A DNA stretch of 14,274 nt, from positions 15,167 through 29,440 of the forward strand of contig DOIX01000017.1 in assembly GCA_003511885.1 (NCBI GenBank), given 5' to 3'. Made by a program: the position numbers and the translations under genes. Positions 7,281-13,136 of this stretch are shown piece by piece (the stretch's first letter is position 1; the number at the start of each line of letters is the position of its first letter). Under the pieces are notes generated by a model. It was not told the DNA's origin. It did not search any database and saw nothing but the letters and a program-made list of their open reading frames with translations. This stretch comes from Cyanobacteria bacterium UBA11153. GTDB lineage: Bacteria; Cyanobacteriota; Cyanobacteriia; Cyanobacteriales; Coleofasciculaceae.

Positions 7281-8030
7281 ATGACCATACATCCTCAACT
7301 GCAACAAGCATTTGACCAGCATCGAGTCCTCAAAGTTATTAGCGGATTGAATAACTTTGACGCTAATCGAGTCGCAGCCGTAGTCAAAGCTGCTGACAGA
7401 GGCGGTGCAACCTTCGTTGATATTGCCGCTCATCCAGATTTGGTAGCACTAGCCAAAGAGTTGACAAATCTGCCCATTTGCGTATCATCCGTAGAGCCAA
7501 TGGAGTTTGTTACAGCCGTCAATGCAGGTGCAGATTTAATTGAAATTGGCAACTTCGATTGCTTTTACACCCAAGGCAAGCGATTTGAAGCCGAGGAAGT
7601 CTTAGCCTTGACACAAGAGGTGCGATCGCTCCTTCCTCATATTACCCTTTCTGTCACCGTACCCCATATCCTCACCCTGGATCGACAAGTAGCACTAGCC
7701 GAAGAATTAGTTGCCGCAGGTGCAGATATTATTCAAACCGAAGGCGGTACGAGCAGCAATCCTCGTGCAGCAGGTACGTTAGGCTTAATTGAAAAAGCCG
7801 CCCCCACCTTAGCCGCCGCACGCGAAATTTCTCGTGCCGTATCCGTACCCGTCTTATGTGCCTCCGGCATATCTGACGTTACCGCACCCATGGCAATTGC
7901 TGCTGGTGCGGCGGGCGTTGGTGTGGGATCGGCAATTAATCAACTGAATGACGAAGTGGCGATGGTGGCTGCTGTACGCAGTTTAGTCGAAGCTTTAGCC
8001 ACAGTTAATATGGCAAAAGTTCCGGTTTAA
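7281..8030 (+). CDS. ycf23: Ycf23 / DUF561 TIM-barrel protein
   Basis: This 249-aa protein is recognisable as DUF561, the cyanobacterial and red-algal plastid Ycf23 family. Its sequence is a TIM-barrel series of strands: VLKVISGLNNFD, GGATFVDIAAHPDL, LPICVSSVEP, GADLIEIGNFDCFY, ITLSVTVPHILTLDRQVALA, GADIIQTEGGTSSNP, VPVLCASGISDVTAPMAIAAGAAGVGVGSAIN. The last two resemble phosphate-binding ends of ThiG/NanE-like barrels, consistent with an aldolase or isomerase on a phosphorylated ligand. The biochemical function is not established to my knowledge. Length matches the family and the start ATG is well placed. It is divergent from the kinase gene. The next sequence downstream is a transposon remnant, so it appears monocistronic. 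Confidence 0.9.
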   Translation: MTIHPQLQQAFDQHRVLKVISGLNNFDANRVAAVVKAADRGGATFVDIAAHPDLVALAKELTNLPICVSSVEPMEFVTAVNAGADLIEIGNFDCFYTQGKRFEAEEVLALTQEVRSLLPHITLSVTVPHILTLDRQVALAEELVAAGADIIQTEGGTSSNPRAAGTLGLIEKAAPTLAAAREISRAVSVPVLCASGISDVTAPMAIAAGAAGVGVGSAINQLNDEVAMVAAVRSLVEALATVNMAKVPV

Positions 8031-8061
8031 TAGCAAAGCTGATTTAATAGCTGTTGACATT

Positions 8062-8082
8062 CCCCCGACTTGAAGTCGGGGG
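8062..8082. repeat. IS200/IS605-IS607-type end hairpin (possible terminator for ycf23)
   Basis: CCCCCGACT - TGA - AGTCGGGGG is a perfect 9-bp stem with a 3-nt loop, 32 bp after the ycf23 stop. This stem is the common subterminal hairpin of IS605/IS607-type TnpB-bearing elements in cyanobacteria (from memory). It touches the recombinase remnant next to it. There is no T-tract, so intrinsic termination would be weak. Confidence 0.65.
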
Positions 8083-8089
8083 ATTCTAA

Positions 8090-8216
8090 GCCGATATTCC
8101 GCATTCTCAACCAAAAGAAGATCATAATCATTTTGTTGTAGCAGTGTTTCTAACTGTTTTCTGCGATCGTTCAATCCACTACCAATCTCTTTATAAAGTT
8201 TTACAATACTAATTTC
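8090..8216 (-). pseudogene. Remnant of an IS607-type serine recombinase (TnpA)
   Basis: On the minus strand an open stretch between a TAG (8217-8219) and the hairpin reads EISIVKLYKEIGSGLNDRRK followed by QLETLLQQNDYDLLLVENAE. The block V.KE(I/V)GSG.ND.R..L..LL......(I/V)VE is the resolvase-domain core of IS607-family serine recombinases, normally continuing VEHKDRLTRFG. Here the continuation is lost (NAEYRLRIP) and runs into the IS-end hairpin. The helix-turn-helix N-terminus, the catalytic Ser and any tnpB are absent, so it is a fossil of about 42 codons. It resides between ycf23 and the HEAT-repeat gene. Confidence 0.65.
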
Positions 8217-8219
8217 CTA

Positions 8220-8370
8220 AATGCTTGCTACAGTAGCGCTCCTGGCTCCCCCCTGACTAAGGCAGGGCTAATTCATGTTGACGAGAGAAAATTCACACCC
8301 CCATATTTTGTGTTTATGCGAGAGTGAAGGGTAAACGACAACTCAAGGCTTATGATTTTTCTCTGACGAC
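8220..8370. other. Gene-free stretch with repeat-like debris
   Basis: This part of the 401-bp gap between ycf23 and the HEAT-repeat gene holds no supportable ORF. It contains CCCCCCTGACTAAGGCAGGG (a weak CCCTG/CAGGG inverted repeat) and GGGCTAATTCATG-type words resembling interspersed repeats. Probably further decayed insertion-sequence DNA. Confidence 0.35.
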
Positions 8371-8377
8371 AATAGAT

Positions 8378-8408
8378 TTCACAATTCATTTAGACTAGCT
8401 ATAGTCTA
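8378..8408 (+). promoter_or_regulatory. Candidate promoter with palindromic operator before the HEAT-repeat gene
   Basis: TTCACA (8378-8383) and TATAGT (8400-8405) are separated by 16 bp, a good sigma-70-type match. The -10 element lies inside an inverted repeat, TAGACTA-GCTA-TAGTCTA (8391-8408, perfect 7-bp arms). A repressor binding there would block the promoter. The -10 element is 26 bp before the ATG at 8432. GAAGAG (8421-8426) is a modest ribosome binding site. Confidence 0.45.
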
Positions 8409-8431
8409 GTCCAATTTTAAGAAGAGAAAAG

Positions 8432-9064
8432 ATGAGTGTTTATCCCGAATTTAACTATCTCAATTTGGAAGAACTGATTGCTCGCTTTCAAAAACCGATT
8501 ATTGAGGAAGAGGATGAGGAGTTTTTATATTATTCTGAATTAGCGCTTCTGATCGAGAAACAGGGGGAGGTAGGTATCGCATTTTTGCTAGATCTACTTC
8601 AAAATGCAGATACGCCTAAGTTAGTAGGTATTCTCTTTGCTCTGACTGAAACTCCACCAAAAGATATGCAATTAAACAACTTACTCATTACCTATCTTCA
8701 TGATTCTAGACCCATGGTTATTGCCGAAGCAATTAATGGTTTATCTAGACTGGGTGAAAAAGATAATATAGACCAAGTTTTTGCTTTACGGGAACATCCA
8801 TCCCCTTATGTAAGAGGTAGTGTATTGCGGTTTATGGCACGCCTAGATCCAGACAGGGCAATGCCTTTACTACTAAAAGGTCTGAAAGATCCACATTTTA
8901 TTGTACGAGAAAATGCGGCAGATGAGTTAGGCGAGTTGGAGGCAGTAGGAGCGATTCCCGAATTACGTCAGCTTTTGGTGGATTCTCACCCTCATGTCAG
9001 ACAGGCGGCACAAACGGCAATTGAAATGCTAGAAGGTAGAATTATATCAGTAGCAAACTATTAA
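8432..9064 (+). CDS. HEAT-repeat protein
   Basis: This 210-aa all-helical protein has HEAT-like repeats, clearest from about residue 85: PMVIAEAINGLSRLG, SPYVRGSVLRFMARL, DPHFIVRENAADELGEL and DSHPHVRQAAQTAIEML. Each has the Asp/Pro-turn, Val/Ile-Arg, Ala..Ala.LG pattern of scaffold repeats. The N-terminal 40 residues are acidic (IIEEEDEEFLYYSELAL). There is no signal peptide or catalytic motif, so it probably binds a protein partner in the cytosol. The stop is 27 bp before the next ORF, suggesting an operon driven by the promoter at 8378-8405. Acidic HEAT proteins paired with another small orphan often act as immunity or adaptor proteins; that role is inference only. It is not the phycobilin-lyase type: the CpcE/CpcF hallmark sequences are not evident. 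Confidence 0.8.
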   Translation: MSVYPEFNYLNLEELIARFQKPIIEEEDEEFLYYSELALLIEKQGEVGIAFLLDLLQNADTPKLVGILFALTETPPKDMQLNNLLITYLHDSRPMVIAEAINGLSRLGEKDNIDQVFALREHPSPYVRGSVLRFMARLDPDRAMPLLLKGLKDPHFIVRENAADELGELEAVGAIPELRQLLVDSHPHVRQAAQTAIEMLEGRIISVANY

Positions 9065-9091
9065 CTTTATTGGAATCTAAAAAATTACCAA

Positions 9092-9592
9092 ATGACCATA
9101 ACAGAAGCAGACATTCAAAAAATTCAAACTCACATTGCCCCGTTACTAGGACAGAAACCTTGGCATGTGTCTATCGGAGTTGGCAGCTTTATTACTTTCG
9201 ACTTTGGTACTCCCATTCCTAGAAAATTTTTACATAAAGGAAACCCATTACCAGCTCGTGGCGAATGGCATTTATGGATTTACATGTGTGCTTGGCGTTT
9301 AGAGAAAGAAGACGAAGTGCTAGCTGCTTGTGAAGACTCACAACAGCAAATGGAAGGAGCAGTTAAGTCCATGGAAGGTTTAGCTCTTCAGTCCATTCAA
9401 CTACTTCCTCCAGCTTGGGATACCATCTTTACTTTTGAAGATGGTATCGTGTTGCGAACTTTTTCAATTTACTCAGATTGTTCAGAAGAAGGAGTTGATA
9501 ACTGGCTCCTGTTTACACCTGGAGATAATGTACTCTCTATTGGTCCGGGTAGCACTTGGTCTTATGGGAGCAGCTCCGCGCCACGTAGTTGA
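9092..9592 (+). CDS. Unrecognised 166-aa protein downstream of the HEAT-repeat gene
   Basis: I do not recognise the family. The protein is soluble, without signal peptide or TM segment. It appears to be a compact alpha/beta fold rich in Trp (KPWHVSIGVGSFITFDFG; GEWHLWIYMCAWRLEKEDE; PPAWDTIFTFEDGIVLRTF; DNWLLFTPGDNVLSIGPGS) with a Gln/Glu-rich helix near 72-100. Alternating hydrophobic strands followed by a fixed GPGS.WSYGSSS tail resemble small immunity or adaptor proteins of polymorphic-toxin loci, but no toxin is adjacent. It probably shares a transcript with the HEAT-repeat gene 27 bp upstream; there is no clear Shine-Dalgarno. The ATG at 9092 is chosen because MTITEADIQKIQTHIAPLLG is a natural start. 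The gene stops just before a MITE-like element, so truncation of its original C-terminus cannot be excluded. Confidence 0.72.
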   Translation: MTITEADIQKIQTHIAPLLGQKPWHVSIGVGSFITFDFGTPIPRKFLHKGNPLPARGEWHLWIYMCAWRLEKEDEVLAACEDSQQQMEGAVKSMEGLALQSIQLLPPAWDTIFTFEDGIVLRTFSIYSDCSEEGVDNWLLFTPGDNVLSIGPGSTWSYGSSSAPRS

Positions 9593-9609
9593 AGATGTCG
9601 TTCAGAAAC

Positions 9610-9768
9610 AATAGACATCTCCAAAATATAAATTATGGCTTACCTGTCGGGGCAGGGCGAAGCATAAGGGATATCCAGATTTCTGATTTTTCCGTGAAAT
9701 TGTCGCCCTTATGCTTCGCCCCTACAAAATACTACAAGTTAATACAATGTTTTCTGGAGATGTCTATT
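9610..9768. mobile_element. 159-bp MITE-like element with 14-bp perfect terminal inverted repeats and a nested hairpin
   Basis: AATAGACATCTCCA (9610-9623) and TGGAGATGTCTATT (9755-9768) are perfect inverted repeats. Inside, GGGCGAAGCATAAGGG (9655-9670) pairs perfectly with 9706-9721. The inner right arm (TTGTCGCCCTTATGCTTCGCCCC) is a word I associate with cyanobacterial interspersed repeats. The right terminus abuts another outward-facing copy (TAGACATCTCCA, 9768-9779), forming a 12-bp-arm palindrome at 9755-9779. A partial outward copy (AGATGTC) also lies at 9593-9599. This suggests repeated insertion at one site. No transposase and no convincing target duplication. Confidence 0.65.
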
Positions 9769-9770
9769 AG

Positions 9771-9902
9771 ACATCTCCAAAGCTGATCGCAACTTCCTTT
9801 CACAAAGATTACCATCCTTTGGCTCGCACCTTGGACACCTGTCCCCGATGCGGTGCGGCAATCCATCGCACCCTAGATGGTTCCTACTGCGAATCTTGTT
9901 GA
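9771..9902 (+). pseudogene. Gene fragment encoding a C-terminal zinc ribbon
   Basis: An open frame directly after the MITE-like element reads through HKDYHPLARTLDTCPRCGAA to ...SYCESC and a TGA at 9900-9902. CPRCG...CESC (four cysteines, spacing CxxC-x12-CxxC) is a typical zinc ribbon. There are 43 codons and no ATG; the frame is closed upstream by a TAG at 9768-9770 at the element boundary. It looks like the 3' end of a gene whose upstream part was lost when repeats inserted. The parent family is not identified. Confidence 0.45.
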
Positions 9903-9942
9903 AGCTGTTGGTTTAATTCGCTACCACCATCAGGAGAATTAA

Positions 9943-10014
9943 ATGATTGAGAATCAAGTAAATTTTTTATTTATAGCAACTGCTACATCGGCTATAACTG
10001 AAATAACGTCATGA
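9943..10014 (+). CDS. Possible 23-aa small ORF with strong ribosome binding site
   Basis: AGGAG (9932-9936) sits 6 nt before ATG 9943. The frame encodes MIENQVNFLFIATATSAITE and three further residues before TGA at 10012-10014. That TGA overlaps the next ATG (ATGA). The peptide is hydrophobic in the middle (VNFLFIATAT). It could be a real small peptide, a leader, or the surviving 5' end of a truncated gene. No homology is known to me. Confidence 0.25.
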   Translation: MIENQVNFLFIATATSAITEITS

Positions 10015-10148
10015 AGAGAGTGCGATTAGCTTCGCGGGCATTTCGTGCGATCGCAATTCTGGGAGGGTGTGTTAGCAGTAGCATAACGTACCCTAATCTT
10101 GAATTACTTACTGGAGGATACATAACCGCTTACCGAATTGTTAAGTAA
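10011..10148 (+). CDS. Possible 45-aa small ORF overlapping the previous one by ATGA
   Basis: The frame starts at ATG 10011, inside the stop of the preceding mini-ORF, and ends at TAA 10146-10148. The N-terminus is basic (MKRVRLASRAFR), followed by AIAILGGCVSSS, which resembles a lipoprotein signal with an LGGC lipobox. However, much of it is made of a HIP1 site and an interspersed hairpin repeat (10065-10093), so coding status is doubtful. Confidence 0.2.
   Translation: MKRVRLASRAFRAIAILGGCVSSSITYPNLELLTGGYITAYRIVK
10065..10093. repeat. Interspersed GGGTG(C)GTTA hairpin repeat
   Basis: GGGTGTGTTA - GCAGTAGCA - TAACGTACCC forms an imperfect 10-bp-arm hairpin (8 of 10 paired). It resembles the abundant cyanobacterial repeat GGGTGCGTTAGCG...TAACGCACC. 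It lies in the mosaic region upstream of the 189-aa gene. Confidence 0.45.
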
Positions 10149-10165
10149 CATATTAGGAGAAAGAT

Positions 10166-10735
10166 GTGTTTTTGATGTGCTTGGAAATTAACAGATTAGG
10201 ATATCGGCAAGAGTCAGTTGTTGAAAACCAGTGGGAAGATAACGATGAGTTTGACAGTGAGTATGATATAAAACTTGAAGAACTAAACGATGTCGCAGAA
10301 GTATTTTATCTGATTGGTCAGGAGTTACAAAATTCTAATATAGTTCAATTTAAAGTTGAAGGTTTTGGAAAATTGCCCTGGCCTGTTGATGTATCCACAG
10401 ATTTTTTGACAGTTATCGAGCAAATACCAGATATTTTAAAATTTTTGGATAGCGACTTAAGCACTTATAATCTAGAATTTTATGAACAAGGAATTGAAAG
10501 GAAAATATTTTTTCGCAAAGAGGAAGATTTAATTAGACTAAATTGTTACGGTAGTAAATCAGAAGTAACTTGGGGTCAAAATATTGAAGAGAAGCCGCTT
10601 GAAAAAAAATATCTCAAAACCATGATTTATGAAATGATAAAATCTTTTGTGTCAATCTCAAACGAATTATGTCCAACTTTGACAAGTCATAGATCCTTTC
10701 AAGAATGGAAACTCAGGATCGATATGCCTTATTGA
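10166..10735 (+). CDS. Unrecognised acidic 189-aa protein
   Basis: I do not recognise the family. AGGAG at 10155-10159 lies 6 nt before the GTG at 10166. An ATG at 10175 (MCLEINRLGYRQES) is the alternative start. An ATG at 10164 in another frame runs only three codons to a TGA. The N-terminal third is very acidic (ENQWEDNDEFDSEYDIKLEE, about 20-39). The middle alternates strands and helices (IVQFKVEGFGKLPWPVDVST; DILKFLDSDLSTYNLEFYEQ; ERKIFFRKEEDLIRLNCYGS), and it ends with a helix and HRSFQEWKLRIDMPY. There are no TM segments or catalytic motif. Size, acidity and an orphan setting after gene fragments are compatible with an immunity protein, but this is speculative. The gene is more A+T-rich than its flanks and is followed by a strong hairpin at 10851. 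Confidence 0.65.
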   Translation: MFLMCLEINRLGYRQESVVENQWEDNDEFDSEYDIKLEELNDVAEVFYLIGQELQNSNIVQFKVEGFGKLPWPVDVSTDFLTVIEQIPDILKFLDSDLSTYNLEFYEQGIERKIFFRKEEDLIRLNCYGSKSEVTWGQNIEEKPLEKKYLKTMIYEMIKSFVSISNELCPTLTSHRSFQEWKLRIDMPY

Positions 10736-10850
10736 AGGAGCTAACTGAGTCATTTTCAAGCTCGGCAACTTGATTAGCTTTGCGCAAGTTAAACTAACGC
10801 GCAGTTAACATGGATTGCGATTGATAAGTCTTCGGCTTTAGCAATAACTG

Positions 10851-10917
10851 TAGGGTGGGCACTCCCCAGTAACTTAATCATCAGCGTTTCAAGTTCTCCA
10901 TGGGAGTGCCCACCCTA
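10851..10917. repeat. Long inverted repeat between convergent genes (repeat or bidirectional terminator)
   Basis: TAGGGTGGGCACTCCC (10851-10866) pairs perfectly with GGGAGTGCCCACCCTA (10902-10917) across a 35-nt loop. It stands between the convergent 189-aa and DegT-type genes. It could terminate both, though neither side has a T-run. The GGTGGGCA...TGCCCACC arms also resemble an interspersed bacterial repeat. Confidence 0.6.
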
Positions 10918-10996
10918 GATGAAACTACATTTTTAGCCTTGTTGCGCTACTAATAACTTTGCCTAAGTTTTTCGCATCAGTCGCGATCGCAAATCA

Positions 10997-12127
10997 CTAC
11001 ATACTCAAGCAATCCTTTAAACTATAAACCACTTGCTCCTGTTCCTCCAAGGTAATTTCCGGGAACATTGGCAAAGATAATACCTCATGACAGATTCCCT
11101 CAACTATCGGTAAATCCCCCACTTGATAGCCTAGATTTTTGTAGACTGGCTGCAAGTGCAAAGGCAATGGATAATAAACCATGGAACTAATACCTAATTT
11201 CTGTAACTGACTGCGAATCTTATCCCGGTATTCGTTATTACTACTATCTTTGGTAATCCGAATCGTGTACTGATTCCAAACTGCCCTACCGCCAGAAAGT
11301 TCTTGAGGTAATAGAATTTCTGATACTGGTTGTAATAGTTGATGGTAATTTGCTGCTACTTGACAGCGGGCATCATTCCATCGATCCAAGTACTGTAGTT
11401 TAATTTGGAGGATAGCAGCTTGGATGGCATCTAAACGGCTATTAATCCCCGTTTCCTCATGATGATAGCGATCGCTCATCCCGTGTTCCTTTAACATTCT
11501 GATAGACGCTGCCAGGGTTTTGTCGTTTGTGGTTATCGCCCCACCATCGCCACAGCCTCCCAAATTCTTGGTGGGAAAGAAACTAAAACAGCCGATATGC
11601 CCAATACTGCCTATTTTTTGTCCCGCCCATTCTGCCCCTGTTGCCTGGGCGCAGTCTTCAATCACTAGCAAATTATGAGATTGGGCGATATCCATCAGGG
11701 CACTCATATTGACTGGATGCCCGAATAAGTGAACGGGTATAATCCCTTTTGTTTTATTTGTAATCGCAGGAGTAATTTTAGTAATATCGATATTGAAAGT
11801 TTGAGGATCGATATCCACAAAAACAGGTGTCGCCCCAGCATGAGTAATTGCCTCCGCTGTCGCCATAAAGGTAAAGGGAGTGGTAATTACCTCATCCCCA
11901 GGCCCAATTTGCAACGCCCGTAGCGCCAGATATAGGGCATCCGTACCAGAGTTACAGGCAACAGATTCCGAGACACCTGTATAAGCCGCAAACTGTTGTT
12001 CAAATTCCTGGACTACTGGACCACCAATATAACGTCCAGAAGCTAAAACCTCTGTCACAGCAGCACTTACTGCTTCACCAATGAGTTGGTACTGTCGCTT
12101 TAAATCAATGGGGGGGATAGAATTCAC
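10997..12127 (-). CDS. DegT/DnrJ/EryC1/StrS-family PLP-dependent sugar aminotransferase
   Basis: This 376-aa fold-type I aminotransferase converts nucleotide-linked keto sugars to amino sugars for surface glycans, antibiotics or lipopolysaccharide. Motifs: ASGRYIGGPVVQEFEQQFA (about 29-47), the start of the fold; SGTDALYLALRAL (about 60-72), which binds cofactor phosphate; VIEDCAQATGA (about 155-165, Asp158 contacts the PLP ring); FSFFPTKNLGGCGDGGA (about 181-197, Lys187 forms the Schiff base); and EHGMSDRYHHEETGINSRLDAIQAA (about 214-238). Full family length. The frame is open to an ATG at 12175; I prefer GTG 12127 because family members begin close to (M)xxIPPxDLKRQY and the extra 16 residues look random. 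The Shine-Dalgarno is weak. It diverges from fetB. Substrate is undetermined; a link to the glycosyltransferase at 4184 is only suggestive. Confidence 0.93.
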   Translation of the reverse strand: MNSIPPIDLKRQYQLIGEAVSAAVTEVLASGRYIGGPVVQEFEQQFAAYTGVSESVACNSGTDALYLALRALQIGPGDEVITTPFTFMATAEAITHAGATPVFVDIDPQTFNIDITKITPAITNKTKGIIPVHLFGHPVNMSALMDIAQSHNLLVIEDCAQATGAEWAGQKIGSIGHIGCFSFFPTKNLGGCGDGGAITTNDKTLAASIRMLKEHGMSDRYHHEETGINSRLDAIQAAILQIKLQYLDRWNDARCQVAANYHQLLQPVSEILLPQELSGGRAVWNQYTIRITKDSSNNEYRDKIRSQLQKLGISSMVYYPLPLHLQPVYKNLGYQVGDLPIVEGICHEVLSLPMFPEITLEEQEQVVYSLKDCLSM

Positions 12128-12150
12128 TCGTTTAAACCTATAATTTTTAC

Positions 12151-12477
12151 TTAAATAAACCAAATTTTGTGCCAAAAGGGAATCGGGATATTCCCCATCC
12201 TTAATTTCTTGAGAATCCCAGCATCCTCAAATTGTTTCATTCTCAGCCGTTGGAGGGCAGGGGGCAGGGAAGCAGTTTGCGATCGCTCTGCCCCCTGGTA
12301 ACGATAGAGTAAAATAATTAACAGCCAAAAACCAACCACCAACCAACCAGCAACCACAAATGGATTTAATTCAACTGGAGCCGATAGATTTAATATGGGG
12401 ATTGGGGATGATTGCGATTGCAATTGGTTTATCCAGTTGGCAAAGGCTGGGTTTGGAGTTGTCTTTGGCGATGGCAA
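12151..12477 (-). CDS. Doubtful small membrane-protein ORF between the DegT-type gene and fetB
   Basis: An open frame on the minus strand covers the gap between the DegT-type gene and fetB and extends antisense into fetB. Its middle gives one plausible TM helix (FVVAGWLVVGFWLLIILLYR) followed by a basic cytosol-like tail (LQRLRMKQFEDAGILKKLRM). Against it: the N-terminal half is antisense to well-conserved fetB codons. The TM codons derive from a low-complexity CCAACC-rich tract. The frame also crosses a 10-bp-arm hairpin with a HIP1 site in its loop. A shorter protein starting at a GTG within the TM region is conceivable. I would not rely on it. Confidence 0.22.
   Translation of the reverse strand: MPSPKTTPNPAFANWINQLQSQSSPIPILNLSAPVELNPFVVAGWLVVGFWLLIILLYRYQGAERSQTASLPPALQRLRMKQFEDAGILKKLRMGNIPIPFWHKIWFI
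12258..12297. repeat. Hairpin with HIP1 in the loop, in the DegT-type gene/fetB divergent region
   Basis: CAGGGGGCAG (12258-12267) pairs perfectly with CTGCCCCCTG (12288-12297); the 20-nt loop contains GCGATCGC (12279-12286). It sits in the 232-bp region between divergent start codons, where it could act as an operator or be an interspersed repeat. Confidence 0.55.
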
Positions 12478-13136
12478 CGGGACGAATGGTAATTCAGTTA
12501 ATGTTTGTGGGCTATGTCTTGGCTTTCGTCTTTGCCTTGCAGAATGCGATGGCAGTTTTGATGGTATTAATCGCTATGGCTACCATTGCTACCATGACAA
12601 CCCGCAATCGCATTGGCAAAAAGATTCCTGGTTTGTTACCCCTAGTATTCGGTTCAATTTTATTTTGTAGTAGTATCACCTTAATTTATACAAATCTATT
12701 GATAATTCAACCGGAAACTTGGTATCAGCCACAATATTTAATTCCCCTAGCAGGTATTGTCTTAGGCAATGCTATGAATGGGGCGGCGCTTGCCGGGGAA
12801 CGTTTGGTTAGTACTATTAGTAGCAGCCGCGTGGAAATTGAAACTCATTTAAGTTTAGGTGCAACCCCACAGGAAGCTGTCGCTGGATATAGGAAAGAAG
12901 CTATTCGTGCCGGGTTAATTCCAACTCTCAATCAAATGACGGTAGCCGGAGTTGTGACTTTACCAGGAATTATTACCGGACAAATGTTAAGCGGAATCGA
13001 TCCTCTCAATGCGGCATCCTATCAGATATTAATTATGTTAATGATAGCCTTAACTAATTTGACTATAACCATGTTAATTACTCAGGGCTTGATCGGTCAA
13101 TTTTTTAATCATCAATCTCAGTTACGCTTGCCATAA
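12360..13136 (+). CDS. fetB: FetB/UPF0014-family ABC transporter permease (putative iron exporter subunit)
   Basis: This 258-aa polytopic inner-membrane protein has about seven hydrophobic segments (roughly 10-25, 42-60, 63-80, 97-115, 127-143, 196-212, 222-245). The diagnostic UPF0014/FetB block is present: PLAGIVLGNAMNGAALAGER (about 129-148), HLSLGATPQEAV (about 173-184), and PTLNQMTVAGVVTLPGIITG (about 188-207) followed by QMLSGIDP. In E. coli FetB pairs with the ATPase FetA in iron efflux and peroxide resistance; plant relatives (ALS3/STAR2) act in aluminium tolerance. No ATPase gene is adjacent here, so the partner must be elsewhere or the specificity differs. The start ATG is chosen because MDLIQLEPIDLIWGLGMIAI aligns with typical starts. 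No obvious ribosome binding site, only a C/A-rich leader. Confidence 0.9.
   Translation: MDLIQLEPIDLIWGLGMIAIAIGLSSWQRLGLELSLAMATGRMVIQLMFVGYVLAFVFALQNAMAVLMVLIAMATIATMTTRNRIGKKIPGLLPLVFGSILFCSSITLIYTNLLIIQPETWYQPQYLIPLAGIVLGNAMNGAALAGERLVSTISSSRVEIETHLSLGATPQEAVAGYRKEAIRAGLIPTLNQMTVAGVVTLPGIITGQMLSGIDPLNAASYQILIMLMIALTNLTITMLITQGLIGQFFNHQSQLRLP

Noticed and set aside
8432..9064. HEAT protein as a phycobilin lyase subunit (CpcE/F, NblB-like)
   Set aside because: Only generic HEAT features are visible, there is no phycobilisome gene nearby, and no lyase-specific motif was recognised.
9589..9786. 65-aa frame over the nested repeat
   Set aside because: It lies entirely within the MITE-like element and has no protein-like features.
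12151..12477. Minus-strand 108-aa frame as a confident membrane protein
   Set aside because: Half of it is antisense to conserved fetB codons and the TM stretch comes from a CCAACC-rich tract. Kept only as a low-confidence entry.
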